From NCBI GenBank assembly GCA_002493965.1, contig DLAP01000070.1, forward strand, positions 1 to 45,985: a stretch of DNA of 45,985 nucleotides, read 5' to 3'. Below the pieces are notes generated by a model. The model ran no database searches, was not told where the DNA came from, and worked only from the letters and a program-made list of their open reading frames with translations. This stretch comes from Clostridiales bacterium UBA7044. GTDB taxonomy: Bacteria > Bacillota > Clostridia > Oscillospirales > Oscillospiraceae. Positions 17,282-24,605 of the stretch are shown here, one piece after another. The translations under genes and the position numbers were made by a program. The first letter of the stretch is position 1. Each line of letters begins with the position of its first letter.

Positions 17282-17301
17282 ATGTGGGATTGATGTCACC
17301 T
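17282..17301. promoter_or_regulatory. Second LacI-type operator over the regulator's ribosome-binding region
   Basis: This 20-bp segment matches the central 20 bp of the palindrome at 17440-17469 at 16 positions, with one half-site (GATGTCAC) perfect. It lies between the promoter of the lacI-type gene and its ATG, covering the Shine-Dalgarno sequence. Autoregulation is inferred. Confidence 0.65.
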
Positions 17302-17334
17302 CGATTTGTTCTTATTCGGATTTGATTCAAAAAT

Positions 17335-17363
17335 ATTATAACAAAAAAATAATGAAAAGTCAA
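17335..17363 (-). promoter_or_regulatory. Promoter of the lacI-type regulator
   Basis: On the minus strand, TTGACT (17358-17363), a 17-bp A+T-rich spacer and TATAAT (17335-17340) lie in the divergent intergenic region, upstream of the second operator. Confidence 0.8.
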
Positions 17364-17403
17364 ATATTTTTGAAACTGTTGTTGAAAATGCTCAAAAAAG
17401 TTC

Positions 17404-17431
17404 TTGACAAAAGATTCTTTTGTGCTACAAT
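17404..17431 (+). promoter_or_regulatory. Promoter of the GH172-to-SIS operon
   Basis: A consensus TTGACA (17404-17409), a 16-bp spacer and TACAAT (17426-17431) place transcription initiation at about 17438-17440, exactly where the 30-bp operator begins. This is an ideal layout for repression by a LacI-type protein. Confidence 0.85.
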
Positions 17432-17439
17432 GAAGACAT

Positions 17440-17469
17440 GAATTATGTGACATCGATGTCACATAATTC
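17440..17469. promoter_or_regulatory. 30-bp perfect palindromic operator
   Basis: Two 15-bp arms meet without spacer at 17454/17455; the left arm is GAATTATGTGACATC. The centre ATCGAT contains the CpG expected at the middle of LacI-family operators. Its position over the start site of the sugar operon and its partial copy at 17282-17301 support binding by the adjacent LacI-type regulator. Confidence 0.85.
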
Positions 17470-17495
17470 AATAAAGATGAAAGGATGGGATGCAT

Positions 17496-18578
17496 ATGCT
17501 CAGTGGACTTAATTCCCACATCGGAAACCTGCCGCTGCTGTCAAATGCACGGAGCCGGTCTATCAGCCCGGAAAATCCCCGGGGAGAAAAAGGCGGCGGC
17601 GGAAAATGCGAACTGGAAAACGGTTCTGCAAGGATTGCGGCAAGAGACTTGGGTAAGGGATGGAAAGTAAATCCCTTTATTGTGATTGGGGCAAAGGAGA
17701 CATATGAGATCGCCTGTATAGATGGCCCCGGATCGATTCAGCATATTTGGATGACGCCCACCGGGAAATGGCGGAACACCATTATCCGCTTTTACTGGGA
17801 TGATGCGGAAACGCCGTCGGTGGAGTGCCCCGTGGGAGATTTCTTTTGCAGCGGGTGGCAGGATTTTTTCCAGATATCCTCTCTCGCGGTCTGTGTCAAT
17901 CCAGGCAGCGCCTTTAACTGCTACTGGACAATGCCCTTCCGAAAAAGATGTCGGATCACCCTGGAAAACCGGGACGAGCAGGCTGTTACCTATTACTACC
18001 AGATCGATTATACGCTGACAGAGCTTCCGGAAGAGATCGGATATTTTCATGCCCAGTTCCGAAGAGTCAATCCGCTGCCCTACAAGGAAGTCTATACCAT
18101 TTTGGATGGCGTGAAGGGAAAAGGGCACTATGTCGGCACATACATGGCCTGGGGAGTAAATAATAACGCATGGTGGGGAGAAGGGGAGATCAAATTCTAC
18201 CTGGATGGGGATACGGATTATCCTACCATCTGCGGAACGGGAACAGAGGATTATTTTTGTGGTTCCTATGATTTCGAGGATCCATACACCCATGACCGGT
18301 ATCTTCCGTACACTACCCCATATGCCGGATTCTATGAGGTGGGCAGGGACAACCTGTATAAGTCCCAGAAGCGCTTCGGCATGTATCGGTGGCATATTAC
18401 CGATCCCATTCGGTTTGAGAAGGATCTGAAGGTGACAATTCAGGCGCTAGGATGGCGGGAAGGACATCGATACCTTCCTTTACAGGATGATATTGCATCT
18501 GTGGCATTCTGGTATCAGACCCTTCCGGCGGCTCCGTTCCCCCAACTTAAGGATAAGGACTATCTGGAAATTATTTAG
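17496..18578 (+). CDS. DUF2961 / glycoside hydrolase family 172 protein
   Basis: This 360-aa predicted glycosidase has characterised relatives that cleave alpha-D-arabinofuranosides and alpha-D-fructofuranosides or difructose anhydride. The N-terminal family block is S-R-S-I-S-P-E-N-P-x-G-E-K-G-G-G-G. G-P-G-S-I-Q-H-I-W, the acidic block W-W-G-E-G-E-I-K-F-Y-L-D-G-D (Glu229, Glu231) and T-G-T-E-D-Y-F (Glu251) follow; the catalytic glutamates are expected among these. No signal peptide is present, so it acts in the cytoplasm on imported oligosaccharide. Two ATGs are possible (17490 and 17496). AAGGA at 17481-17485 is better spaced for 17496. First gene of the LacI-controlled operon. Confidence 0.88.
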   Translation: MLSGLNSHIGNLPLLSNARSRSISPENPRGEKGGGGKCELENGSARIAARDLGKGWKVNPFIVIGAKETYEIACIDGPGSIQHIWMTPTGKWRNTIIRFYWDDAETPSVECPVGDFFCSGWQDFFQISSLAVCVNPGSAFNCYWTMPFRKRCRITLENRDEQAVTYYYQIDYTLTELPEEIGYFHAQFRRVNPLPYKEVYTILDGVKGKGHYVGTYMAWGVNNNAWWGEGEIKFYLDGDTDYPTICGTGTEDYFCGSYDFEDPYTHDRYLPYTTPYAGFYEVGRDNLYKSQKRFGMYRWHITDPIRFEKDLKVTIQALGWREGHRYLPLQDDIASVAFWYQTLPAAPFPQLKDKDYLEII

Positions 18579-18639
18579 GATCCTCAGCCTAGGCGGGTCC
18601 TTAATAGTTAAATTTAACATTAAAAAGGAGAAAAAAGCG

Positions 18640-19998
18640 ATGAAAAAGCAAACCAGAATTTTGGCCTTTATTTTGGCCTGTGTACTGCTTCTCAGTCTTA
18701 CTGCCTGTGGCAGCAGTGCCCCGAACCCTACAGCTGCAAACACACAAGCGACTACGCCGAAAGATACTGACGCGTCCGAAAGCAATGTTCACGACATGAA
18801 GGGCGAGATCACATTCTCCTTCTGGGGTCTTCCTGAGGAGGTAGCGGTTCAGGAGCAGATCACTGCGGAATTCAACAAGGTTTATCCCAATATCAAGGTT
18901 AATCTGGATCATGTTTCCGGAAATGGTGACTACAACCAGACAATCCTTACCCGCATTGCCGGCAATAACGCGCCGGATGTATTCTACATGGGTGAGGTTA
19001 TGGTTCCAATCTATTCCGAGAAGGGCGTGCTGGAGGATCTGATGCCTTACGCGACCCGGGATGAAATTGATTTTGATGACTACTGGTCCGGTGTCCTGAC
19101 CCCCTGCGGCTATAACGACGGCAATCTTTGGGCTTTTGCCAAGGACTGCGGCCCCTATTTCATTTACTACAACAAGGCCCATTTCGATGAGATCGGCGAG
19201 CCCTATCCCGACGGAAGCTGGGATACGGCAAAATTTGAGGAAGTCTGCAAGAAGCTGACAAAGACAGACGACAAGGGCAAGATTACCCGCTACGGCCTGG
19301 CTGCTGAAAACGGATGGTGCTCTTGGTTTGCCCTTGCCTATAAAAACGGCGGTAAGATCATGGATGACGAATGCCATCGCTTTGTGGACGACCCCAAGAC
19401 CGCGGAAATTTTGCAGTGGTATTTTGACCTGTCCAATGTTGAGCACGTTACCACAAACCCCGACATCATGGTTTCTATGGGCGGCGGTGCGGAAGTCGAC
19501 GTCTTTAAGGGCGACCTGGCCTCTATGGTCATTGGCGGACGGTTTATGACCTACTTCCTGAAAGACTTTACCGGCGACTATGGGTTCACCACCTTCCCCA
19601 AGGCGGAAGATGAAAATCAGCCCCTGCAGTTCGTTTCTCTGGGTATGTCTAAGGACAGCAAGAACAAGGATGCGGCATGGGAATTCATTAAATTCTATTG
19701 CGGCAAGACCGGTCAGGAGATCAACAGCGCCACCGGCATGGGCCTGCCAGTCATGAAGAGCGTGACCGAATCCGGTGTGTGGATGCTTACCGGGGAAACG
19801 GAGCAGAATAAGGATGTGGTTATGGCCCAGTTTAATAACACCAAGGATCTGCCTTATCATCCGGAATGGGGCAAAGTTATTGATGACATTTGGACCCGCA
19901 ATATGAAGGAAGCAGCACGTGGCAAAACGACAGCTCAGGAAGCTTTGACGGCAGCGGTTGCAGAATGCAACGCATATCTGGACGAAAACGGTCTGTAA
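18640..19998 (+). CDS. ABC sugar transporter, extracellular solute-binding lipoprotein
   Basis: This 452-aa family 1 solute-binding protein captures the sugar outside the membrane for the two permeases that follow. Its lipoprotein signal peptide is M-K-K-Q-T-R-I-L-A-F then a hydrophobic core and lipobox L-T-A-C with the lipidated Cys23. A Ser/Thr/Ala-rich linker leads to the binding domain (G-E-I-T-F-S-F-W-G-L-P-E-E-V-A). Features such as N-A-P-D-V-F-Y-M-G and A-W-E-F-I-K-F-Y-C-G are typical of CUT1 binding proteins. The frame is open to 18487, but AAAAAGGAG before ATG 18640 and the signal peptide decide the start. A terminator-like hairpin follows. Confidence 0.93.
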   Translation: MKKQTRILAFILACVLLLSLTACGSSAPNPTAANTQATTPKDTDASESNVHDMKGEITFSFWGLPEEVAVQEQITAEFNKVYPNIKVNLDHVSGNGDYNQTILTRIAGNNAPDVFYMGEVMVPIYSEKGVLEDLMPYATRDEIDFDDYWSGVLTPCGYNDGNLWAFAKDCGPYFIYYNKAHFDEIGEPYPDGSWDTAKFEEVCKKLTKTDDKGKITRYGLAAENGWCSWFALAYKNGGKIMDDECHRFVDDPKTAEILQWYFDLSNVEHVTTNPDIMVSMGGGAEVDVFKGDLASMVIGGRFMTYFLKDFTGDYGFTTFPKAEDENQPLQFVSLGMSKDSKNKDAAWEFIKFYCGKTGQEINSATGMGLPVMKSVTESGVWMLTGETEQNKDVVMAQFNNTKDLPYHPEWGKVIDDIWTRNMKEAARGKTTAQEALTAAVAECNAYLDENGL

Positions 19999-20008
19999 TC
20001 AGTATTTT

Positions 20009-20050
20009 GGAGGGCAGGCGACGCACCTGACAAGCGCCTGCCCTCCTTTT
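20009..20050 (+). terminator. Intercistronic hairpin after the binding-protein gene
   Basis: A perfect 12-bp stem (20009-20020 with 20035-20046, arm GGAGGGCAGGCG) is followed by TTTT. Such partial terminators between a binding-protein gene and its permease genes keep the binding protein more abundant by stopping part of transcription or protecting the upstream mRNA 3' end. Confidence 0.7.
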
Positions 20051-20076
20051 CTAAACCGTGAAAGGAGTGATTGCGG

Positions 20077-20976
20077 ATGAAACGCAAAGACGTGCGCTTA
20101 CGGTCCCAGGACAAGGAGTCCTTTTGGGGGTACCTGTTTATTGCGCCGAATTTGATCGGAACAATCCTGTTCCTGTTTATTCCCATCGTCTATTCTCTCT
20201 ATATTTCATTTCATAAGTGGGACATGATCAACCCTCCCGTTTTTGTGGGCTTTGCGAATTATATCCATATGGCAGAAGATTCCCAGTTTCACACTTCCCT
20301 TTGGAATACCGCAGTATACTCCCTGTTTAGTATTCCGTTGAGTATTGCGCTGGCACTTCTGGTTGCTTGGCTTCTTTCTGAAAACCTGCGGGGTACGGAG
20401 GTATTCCGGTGCATCATTTTCATCCCGGTTATTCTTTCTATGGTAACTGTATCCATGGTATGGCGCTGGCTGCTCAATGGGGACTATGGAATCCTGAACT
20501 ATCTGCTGGGGCTGATCGGAATTGACAGTATCAACTTCCTCGGGGATGAACGGTATGCCATGGCCTCTGTAATTGTCATAGGAATTTGGAAGTCTTTGGG
20601 ATTTAATGTGGTGATTTTGATTGCCGCCTTTAAGGAAGTCCCGGCATCCCTGTATGAAGCGGCGGAACTGGACGGCGCGTCGCCGATGAAAAAACTGACC
20701 AAGGTTTCTCTGCCGCTGATTTACCCGTCCCTGTTTTTTGTGACGATCATGGCTATAATCAATTCTTTTCAGGTATTTGATGTCATTTATACGACTACGC
20801 AAGGCGGCCCCGGAAACGCGACCCAGGTGATCTACTATTATATTTGGCAGAACGCCTTCAAGTTTTTCGATATGGGATATGCTTCGGCCCTTTCCTGGGT
20901 GGTATTCCTGGTGATTTTTGTTTTGACAATGTTCCAAATGCGTTTCAGCAAAAAGCGTATGGGCTATTTGGAGTAG
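20077..20976 (+). CDS. ABC sugar transporter permease, MalF/UgpA type
   Basis: This 299-aa inner-membrane permease of the CUT1 carbohydrate importer family has about six transmembrane segments, starting W-G-Y-L-F-I-A-P-N-L-I-G. The cytoplasmic EAA loop is E-A-A-E-L-D-G-A-S-P-M-K-K-L-T-K-V-S-L-P, which docks the ATPase. The late motif T-Q-G-G-P-G-N-A-T is typical of MalF/UgpA-type subunits. AAAGGAG precedes ATG 20077; the TTG six bases upstream is rejected. It pairs with the next gene. No ATPase gene lies in the operon, so a shared MsmX/MsmK-like ATPase elsewhere is expected. Confidence 0.93.
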   Translation: MKRKDVRLRSQDKESFWGYLFIAPNLIGTILFLFIPIVYSLYISFHKWDMINPPVFVGFANYIHMAEDSQFHTSLWNTAVYSLFSIPLSIALALLVAWLLSENLRGTEVFRCIIFIPVILSMVTVSMVWRWLLNGDYGILNYLLGLIGIDSINFLGDERYAMASVIVIGIWKSLGFNVVILIAAFKEVPASLYEAAELDGASPMKKLTKVSLPLIYPSLFFVTIMAIINSFQVFDVIYTTTQGGPGNATQVIYYYIWQNAFKFFDMGYASALSWVVFLVIFVLTMFQMRFSKKRMGYLE

Positions 20977-20991
20977 GAAGGAGAGATAAGA

Positions 20992-21828
20992 ATGAGAACC
21001 TTACCCAAAGGACGCATGGCAAAAACCATTATTTATGTGTTTTTAATTGTGCTGTGCATCACATTTATTTTCCCATTCTTCTGGATGGTTTCCACTTCAC
21101 TAAAATATTCAAACGAGATCCTGACATGGCCTCCAACCTTTTGGCCTGAAAAATTAAACTGGAAGAACTATTCCGATGTCGTGTCCCAAATTAACATCGG
21201 TAAGATGTATTTAAATTCCATTTATATTGCCGTTGTCACCACAATCGGGCAGGTGTTTTTCAGTGCGGTGGCGGGGTTTGCCTTTGCAAAGCTGCGCTTT
21301 AAGGGAAGAAACTTCTTATTTATCTGCTACGTGGGCACTATGATGGTGCCTTCCATGGTGACGCTGATCCCGCGCTATGTCTTAATGTCCCAACTTGGAT
21401 GGGTGAACAAGTATATTTCGGTGATTTCTCCCGTACTGCTGGGCACGCCTTTTGCGGTTTTCCTGACCCGCCAGTTTTTTATGACGCTGCCCCAGCAGCT
21501 TATGGAAGCAGCCGTAATTGATGGCGCAAGTTATCCCCGGGTTTTCTTCCAGATTTATCTTCCGTTGATGCGTCCGATTCTGTCCACTTTAGGAATCTTC
21601 TGCTTCATGGGTGCCTGGAACGACTTCCTGTGGCCGCTCATCACACTGCAAAGTCAGAACTTAAAAACGCTTCCTGTTGGACTTGCTGCGTTCCAGGGAA
21701 TGTACGGCGTACAGTATAACCTCCTTATGGCAGGGGCTGTGCTTTCCGTCATACCGGTCTTTATCGTTTTCCTGTTCGCGCAGAAGCAATTTATCAATGG
21801 TATCGCCCTCACCGGGATGAAAGGATAA
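20992..21828 (+). CDS. ABC sugar transporter permease, MalG/UgpE type
   Basis: This 278-aa second permease of the importer has an N-terminal membrane helix (about 12-32, V-F-L-I-V-L-C-I-T-F-I-F-P-F-F-W) followed by five more. The EAA loop is M-E-A-A-V-I-D-G-A-S-Y-P-R-V-F-F-Q-I-Y-L-P. The C-terminus Q-K-Q-F-I-N-G-I-A-L-T-G-M-K-G is characteristic of MalG-type subunits. The RBS GGAGAG precedes ATG 20992, 15 nt after the first permease gene. The next gene begins 2 nt after its stop. Confidence 0.93.
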   Translation: MRTLPKGRMAKTIIYVFLIVLCITFIFPFFWMVSTSLKYSNEILTWPPTFWPEKLNWKNYSDVVSQINIGKMYLNSIYIAVVTTIGQVFFSAVAGFAFAKLRFKGRNFLFICYVGTMMVPSMVTLIPRYVLMSQLGWVNKYISVISPVLLGTPFAVFLTRQFFMTLPQQLMEAAVIDGASYPRVFFQIYLPLMRPILSTLGIFCFMGAWNDFLWPLITLQSQNLKTLPVGLAAFQGMYGVQYNLLMAGAVLSVIPVFIVFLFAQKQFINGIALTGMKG

Positions 21829-21830
21829 CT

Positions 21831-22889
21831 ATGGATTGGATCAAAAGCGCCTCGATCGAAATGCAAAACACTGTATTCACCGAAAGCGACGGGGATTTGT
21901 GGCCCTGTGCGTGGGGAGACGATGACTTCCTATACACCGCAAACGGAGATGGAAAAGGATTTGACCTTCAGGCACCTTGGTGTGATATCGTCATGAATCG
22001 GATCTCAGGGGAGATCGGAAGCCTACATGGAGAGAGACTCAGTGGTGAGGACGGTGTAGGTGGACTATTTGCGGATCCGGTGGAATATAACCGAAAACCC
22101 ACAGGGATTGTCTGCGCAGGCGGTCAGCTCTATCTTGCGGTGCAGAATTTGAACAAAAGCCCGGTTGGAGGCTTCGATGATGTGCCCTGTGCCACCATAT
22201 GCCACTCCACGGACAAGGGGAGAAGCTGGGAGTTTGACCAGCAGATGCCAATGTTCCGGGATTATCAGTTTACGACTATCTTCTTCCTGGACTACGGAAA
22301 AGACAATTGTCTCAGTCCCGACGGATATATCTATGCCTATGGGATGGACAACAACTGGCGGGCTTCCTTTTCCAAGCGTGTGGAGGATCCCATGTGTCTG
22401 TATCTTGCCCGTGTAAAACCGGAGCAGATCATGGACCGAGACGCTTGGTCATTCTTTTGCGGAATGAAAGATGGCGTACCTGGCTTTACATCGGATATAT
22501 CCCTGCGAAAGCCGGTGCTGGAAGATACCCGAAAAGTAACCATTACGCCGCCTCCGGATCAGAAGGACAGGATAATGGAAAGCACGGTCATTTCTCAGGG
22601 CAGTGTGGTTTATAACCAACCATTAAACCGATATCTTTATAGCTCCTGGACAGAAAATACCTTCGAGTTTTATGAAGCCCCGGCACCATGGGGACCGTTC
22701 AGGCTTTTCCTGTCCAAGGACTTTGGCCTCTACCCGTGGACCGAGGCCCGCCATGGCGGGTATGCTACGGTGATTCCGTCCAAATTCATCAGCCCGGATG
22801 GAAAAACCATGTATGTGGTAAGCTGCACTTTTGTAGGCGGTGTGAAACAATATGGTTTTTATCTGCGAAAGCTTACGGTGGAAATTTAA
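21831..22889 (+). CDS. Asp-box beta-propeller protein, possible DUF4185/GH183-like glycosidase
   Basis: This 352-aa cytoplasmic protein has no signal peptide. The N-terminus has D-G-D-L-W-P-C-A-W-G-D-D-D-F-L-Y-T-A-N-G-D-G and later Y-N-R-K-P-T-G-I-V-C. A canonical sialidase-type Asp box, S-T-D-K-G-R-S-W, lies near residue 125. F-T-T-I-F-F-L-D-Y-G-K and the C-terminal P-D-G-K-T-M-Y-V-V-S complete a pattern of short beta repeats, indicating a five- or six-bladed propeller. I believe it resembles DUF4185 proteins, some of which (GH183) are endo-D-arabinanases, but I cannot confirm the family here. A GH43-like or sialidase-like enzyme is the alternative. It is translationally coupled to the permease gene and co-regulated with the GH172 enzyme. 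Confidence 0.6.
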   Translation: MDWIKSASIEMQNTVFTESDGDLWPCAWGDDDFLYTANGDGKGFDLQAPWCDIVMNRISGEIGSLHGERLSGEDGVGGLFADPVEYNRKPTGIVCAGGQLYLAVQNLNKSPVGGFDDVPCATICHSTDKGRSWEFDQQMPMFRDYQFTTIFFLDYGKDNCLSPDGYIYAYGMDNNWRASFSKRVEDPMCLYLARVKPEQIMDRDAWSFFCGMKDGVPGFTSDISLRKPVLEDTRKVTITPPPDQKDRIMESTVISQGSVVYNQPLNRYLYSSWTENTFEFYEAPAPWGPFRLFLSKDFGLYPWTEARHGGYATVIPSKFISPDGKTMYVVSCTFVGGVKQYGFYLRKLTVEI

Positions 22890-22924
22890 GAAAACAGGGG
22901 TACATCTGTCGTTTGGAGGTGTTT

Positions 22925-23902
22925 ATGAAAAAGCCGAATATTTTGGTGGTTGGCAGCTTCGTAATGGATCAGATTGTCACAACTGAGGTTTTCCCCCGGG
23001 AAGGACAGACGATTCTGGCAAAGAAATTTCAGAAGGCGCCCGGTGGGAAGGGAGCAAACCAGGCGGTGCAGATGGCACGGCTGGGAGCAAATGTGACCTT
23101 ATGCGGAAAGCTGGGGCGGGATGCGAACGGACAGGAAATGCTTGCTGTTTGCCGTGAAGCGGGCATCAACACCCAGTATGTGCTTTTCGACGAGGAAGCA
23201 GCATCTGGCTGCGCGGTTATCCTTTTAGAGGAGCATCCCGGGGTATCCACGGAAAACCGAATTCTTGTTGTGCCGGGCGCAAATCAGACGCTACGGAGGG
23301 AAGATGTGGCATTTTTGGCGGATCAGATCGATCAATATGATCTTGTGGTGCTGCAATTGGAGATTCCGATGGAGATAAATATGCAGATAGCCCGATACGC
23401 AAAGGAAAAGGGGGTGCCGGTCATGCTTAACCCAGCGCCCAGTGCACCCCTGCCACCGGAGCTGCTGGAATGTCTTACCTACATTTCGCCCAATGAACAT
23501 GAAGCCATGGACCTGACAGGAATCCCAATCCGACGGGAAAAAGGGAAAGTTGATTGGGAAAATGTAAAGACGGCTGCCCAGGTGCTCCAGAAACGGGGCG
23601 TGGGGCAGGTGCTTATCACGCTGGGTTCCGCGGGGGCGGGTATGCTGGCTGATGGAAGGCTATACCGCAGTGGAGCCGTTCCCGGTGTGGTAGCTGTGGA
23701 CCCCACGGCTGCGGGGGATTCTTTTGTAGGCGCATTTTGTGTCGCTGTTACCAGCGGGTTTTCTCCGGAAGAGGCAATGGACTTTGCGAATCATACCGCA
23801 GCATTGACGGTATCTAAAATGGGAGCGATGCCTTCGCTTCCCACCATGGAAGCAGTGCAAAAGACACTTTCCAAAGAACCGGAGGTACGCTATGGAAAAT
23901 AA
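22925..23902 (+). CDS. Ribokinase-family (PfkB) sugar kinase
   Basis: This 325-aa PfkB-fold kinase phosphorylates a sugar, in this context probably D-arabinose at O5. The N-terminal signature is G-S-F-V-M-D and then P-G-G-K-G-A-N-Q-A-V-Q-M-A-R-L-G, the ribokinase substrate/lid block. The C-terminal signature is D-P-T-A-A-G-D-S-F-V-G-A-F, with the catalytic base in G-D. True ribokinases usually read D-T-T-A-A-G-D-T-F, so the second Thr-to-Pro and Thr-to-Ser changes may reflect a different substrate. The frame extends upstream, but GGAGGTG before ATG 22925 decides the start. It overlaps the SIS gene by 11 nt. Confidence 0.88.
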   Translation: MKKPNILVVGSFVMDQIVTTEVFPREGQTILAKKFQKAPGGKGANQAVQMARLGANVTLCGKLGRDANGQEMLAVCREAGINTQYVLFDEEAASGCAVILLEEHPGVSTENRILVVPGANQTLRREDVAFLADQIDQYDLVVLQLEIPMEINMQIARYAKEKGVPVMLNPAPSAPLPPELLECLTYISPNEHEAMDLTGIPIRREKGKVDWENVKTAAQVLQKRGVGQVLITLGSAGAGMLADGRLYRSGAVPGVVAVDPTAAGDSFVGAFCVAVTSGFSPEEAMDFANHTAALTVSKMGAMPSLPTMEAVQKTLSKEPEVRYGK

Positions 23903-24509
23903 ATGGAAACAGGATTACGAGCGGTTTGCCAGTGCGGCTACCAAAACAGTGGAAAAAACCTTTTCGGAAATGGACTGCGCTTCCCTGGAGGCGGCGGCAA
24001 ATCTGATTCTGAAGCTAAAAAATACGGGCAATCGGTTACATATTTCCGGAATCGGAAAGCCTGCCCATATAGCGGGATATATTGCCTCCTTGATGTCCTC
24101 TACTGGTACGCCTGCCTACTTTCTGCATGGAACGGAGGCGGTACATGGGTCCTGTGGTCAGCTTGTTCCCGGAGATGTAGTGATCTTTATTTCCAATAGC
24201 GGAGAAACGGCGGAGATGCGCGCTACGGTCCTGGCAGTAATAAACAATGACTGTAAAGTCATTGGTGTCAGCGGGAATCCGAACTCCTGGCTGGCCAGAC
24301 ACAGTGATGTCCATTTGCTTGCCCCAATTGATGAGGAAGGCGGCCCCCTGAATCGGGCGCCCAGAGATTCCATTCTGACGGAAACCCTTGTGCTTCAGGC
24401 ACTTAGCGTGCTGCTGCAAAGCGAAGGAAAGGTGACGCCCCAGCAGTATATCAAATGGCATCCGGGCGGAAGCTTGGGAAAACTTCGCGCGGAGGAAAGT
24501 GCGGGGTAG
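23892..24509 (+). CDS. SIS-domain sugar-phosphate isomerase, KdsD/GutQ-like without CBS domains
   Basis: This 205-aa single SIS domain is similar to D-arabinose 5-phosphate isomerase, which interconverts D-arabinose 5-phosphate and D-ribulose 5-phosphate. Family blocks are S-G-I-G-K-P-A-H-I-A-G-Y, S-S-T-G-T-P-A-Y-F-L-H-G-T-E-A-V-H-G, I-S-N-S-G-E-T-A-E-M and W-H-P-G-G-S-L-G-K-L. The CBS pair present in KdsD (about 328 aa) is absent. The segment A-P-R-D-S-I-L-T-E replaces the KdsD A-P-T-S-S-T-T, so substrate range is uncertain. GGAGGT inside the kinase gene is the RBS. As last gene of the operon it would deliver the kinase product to the pentose phosphate pathway. Confidence 0.82.
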   Translation: MENKWKQDYERFASAATKTVEKTFSEMDCASLEAAANLILKLKNTGNRLHISGIGKPAHIAGYIASLMSSTGTPAYFLHGTEAVHGSCGQLVPGDVVIFISNSGETAEMRATVLAVINNDCKVIGVSGNPNSWLARHSDVHLLAPIDEEGGPLNRAPRDSILTETLVLQALSVLLQSEGKVTPQQYIKWHPGGSLGKLRAEESAG

Positions 24510-24532
24510 GCTAGGCATACAGCCATCGAAGA

Positions 24533-24587
24533 CAATCCAAAGCAGCGGAAGGTTCCTTGAAATGGAACTTTCCGCTGCTTTGGATTG
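24533..24587. terminator. Long hairpin between the sugar operon and the aromatic operon
   Basis: Two 24-nt arms (24533-24556 with 24564-24587, one mismatch; left arm begins CAATCCAAAGCAGCGGAA) flank a 7-nt loop. Neither strand has a T-run after the stem. It lies between convergent operons, so it probably acts as a shared 3' boundary, but intrinsic termination is not assured. Confidence 0.5.
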
Positions 24588-24605
24588 CCGGAAACAGGAG
24601 GCGCC

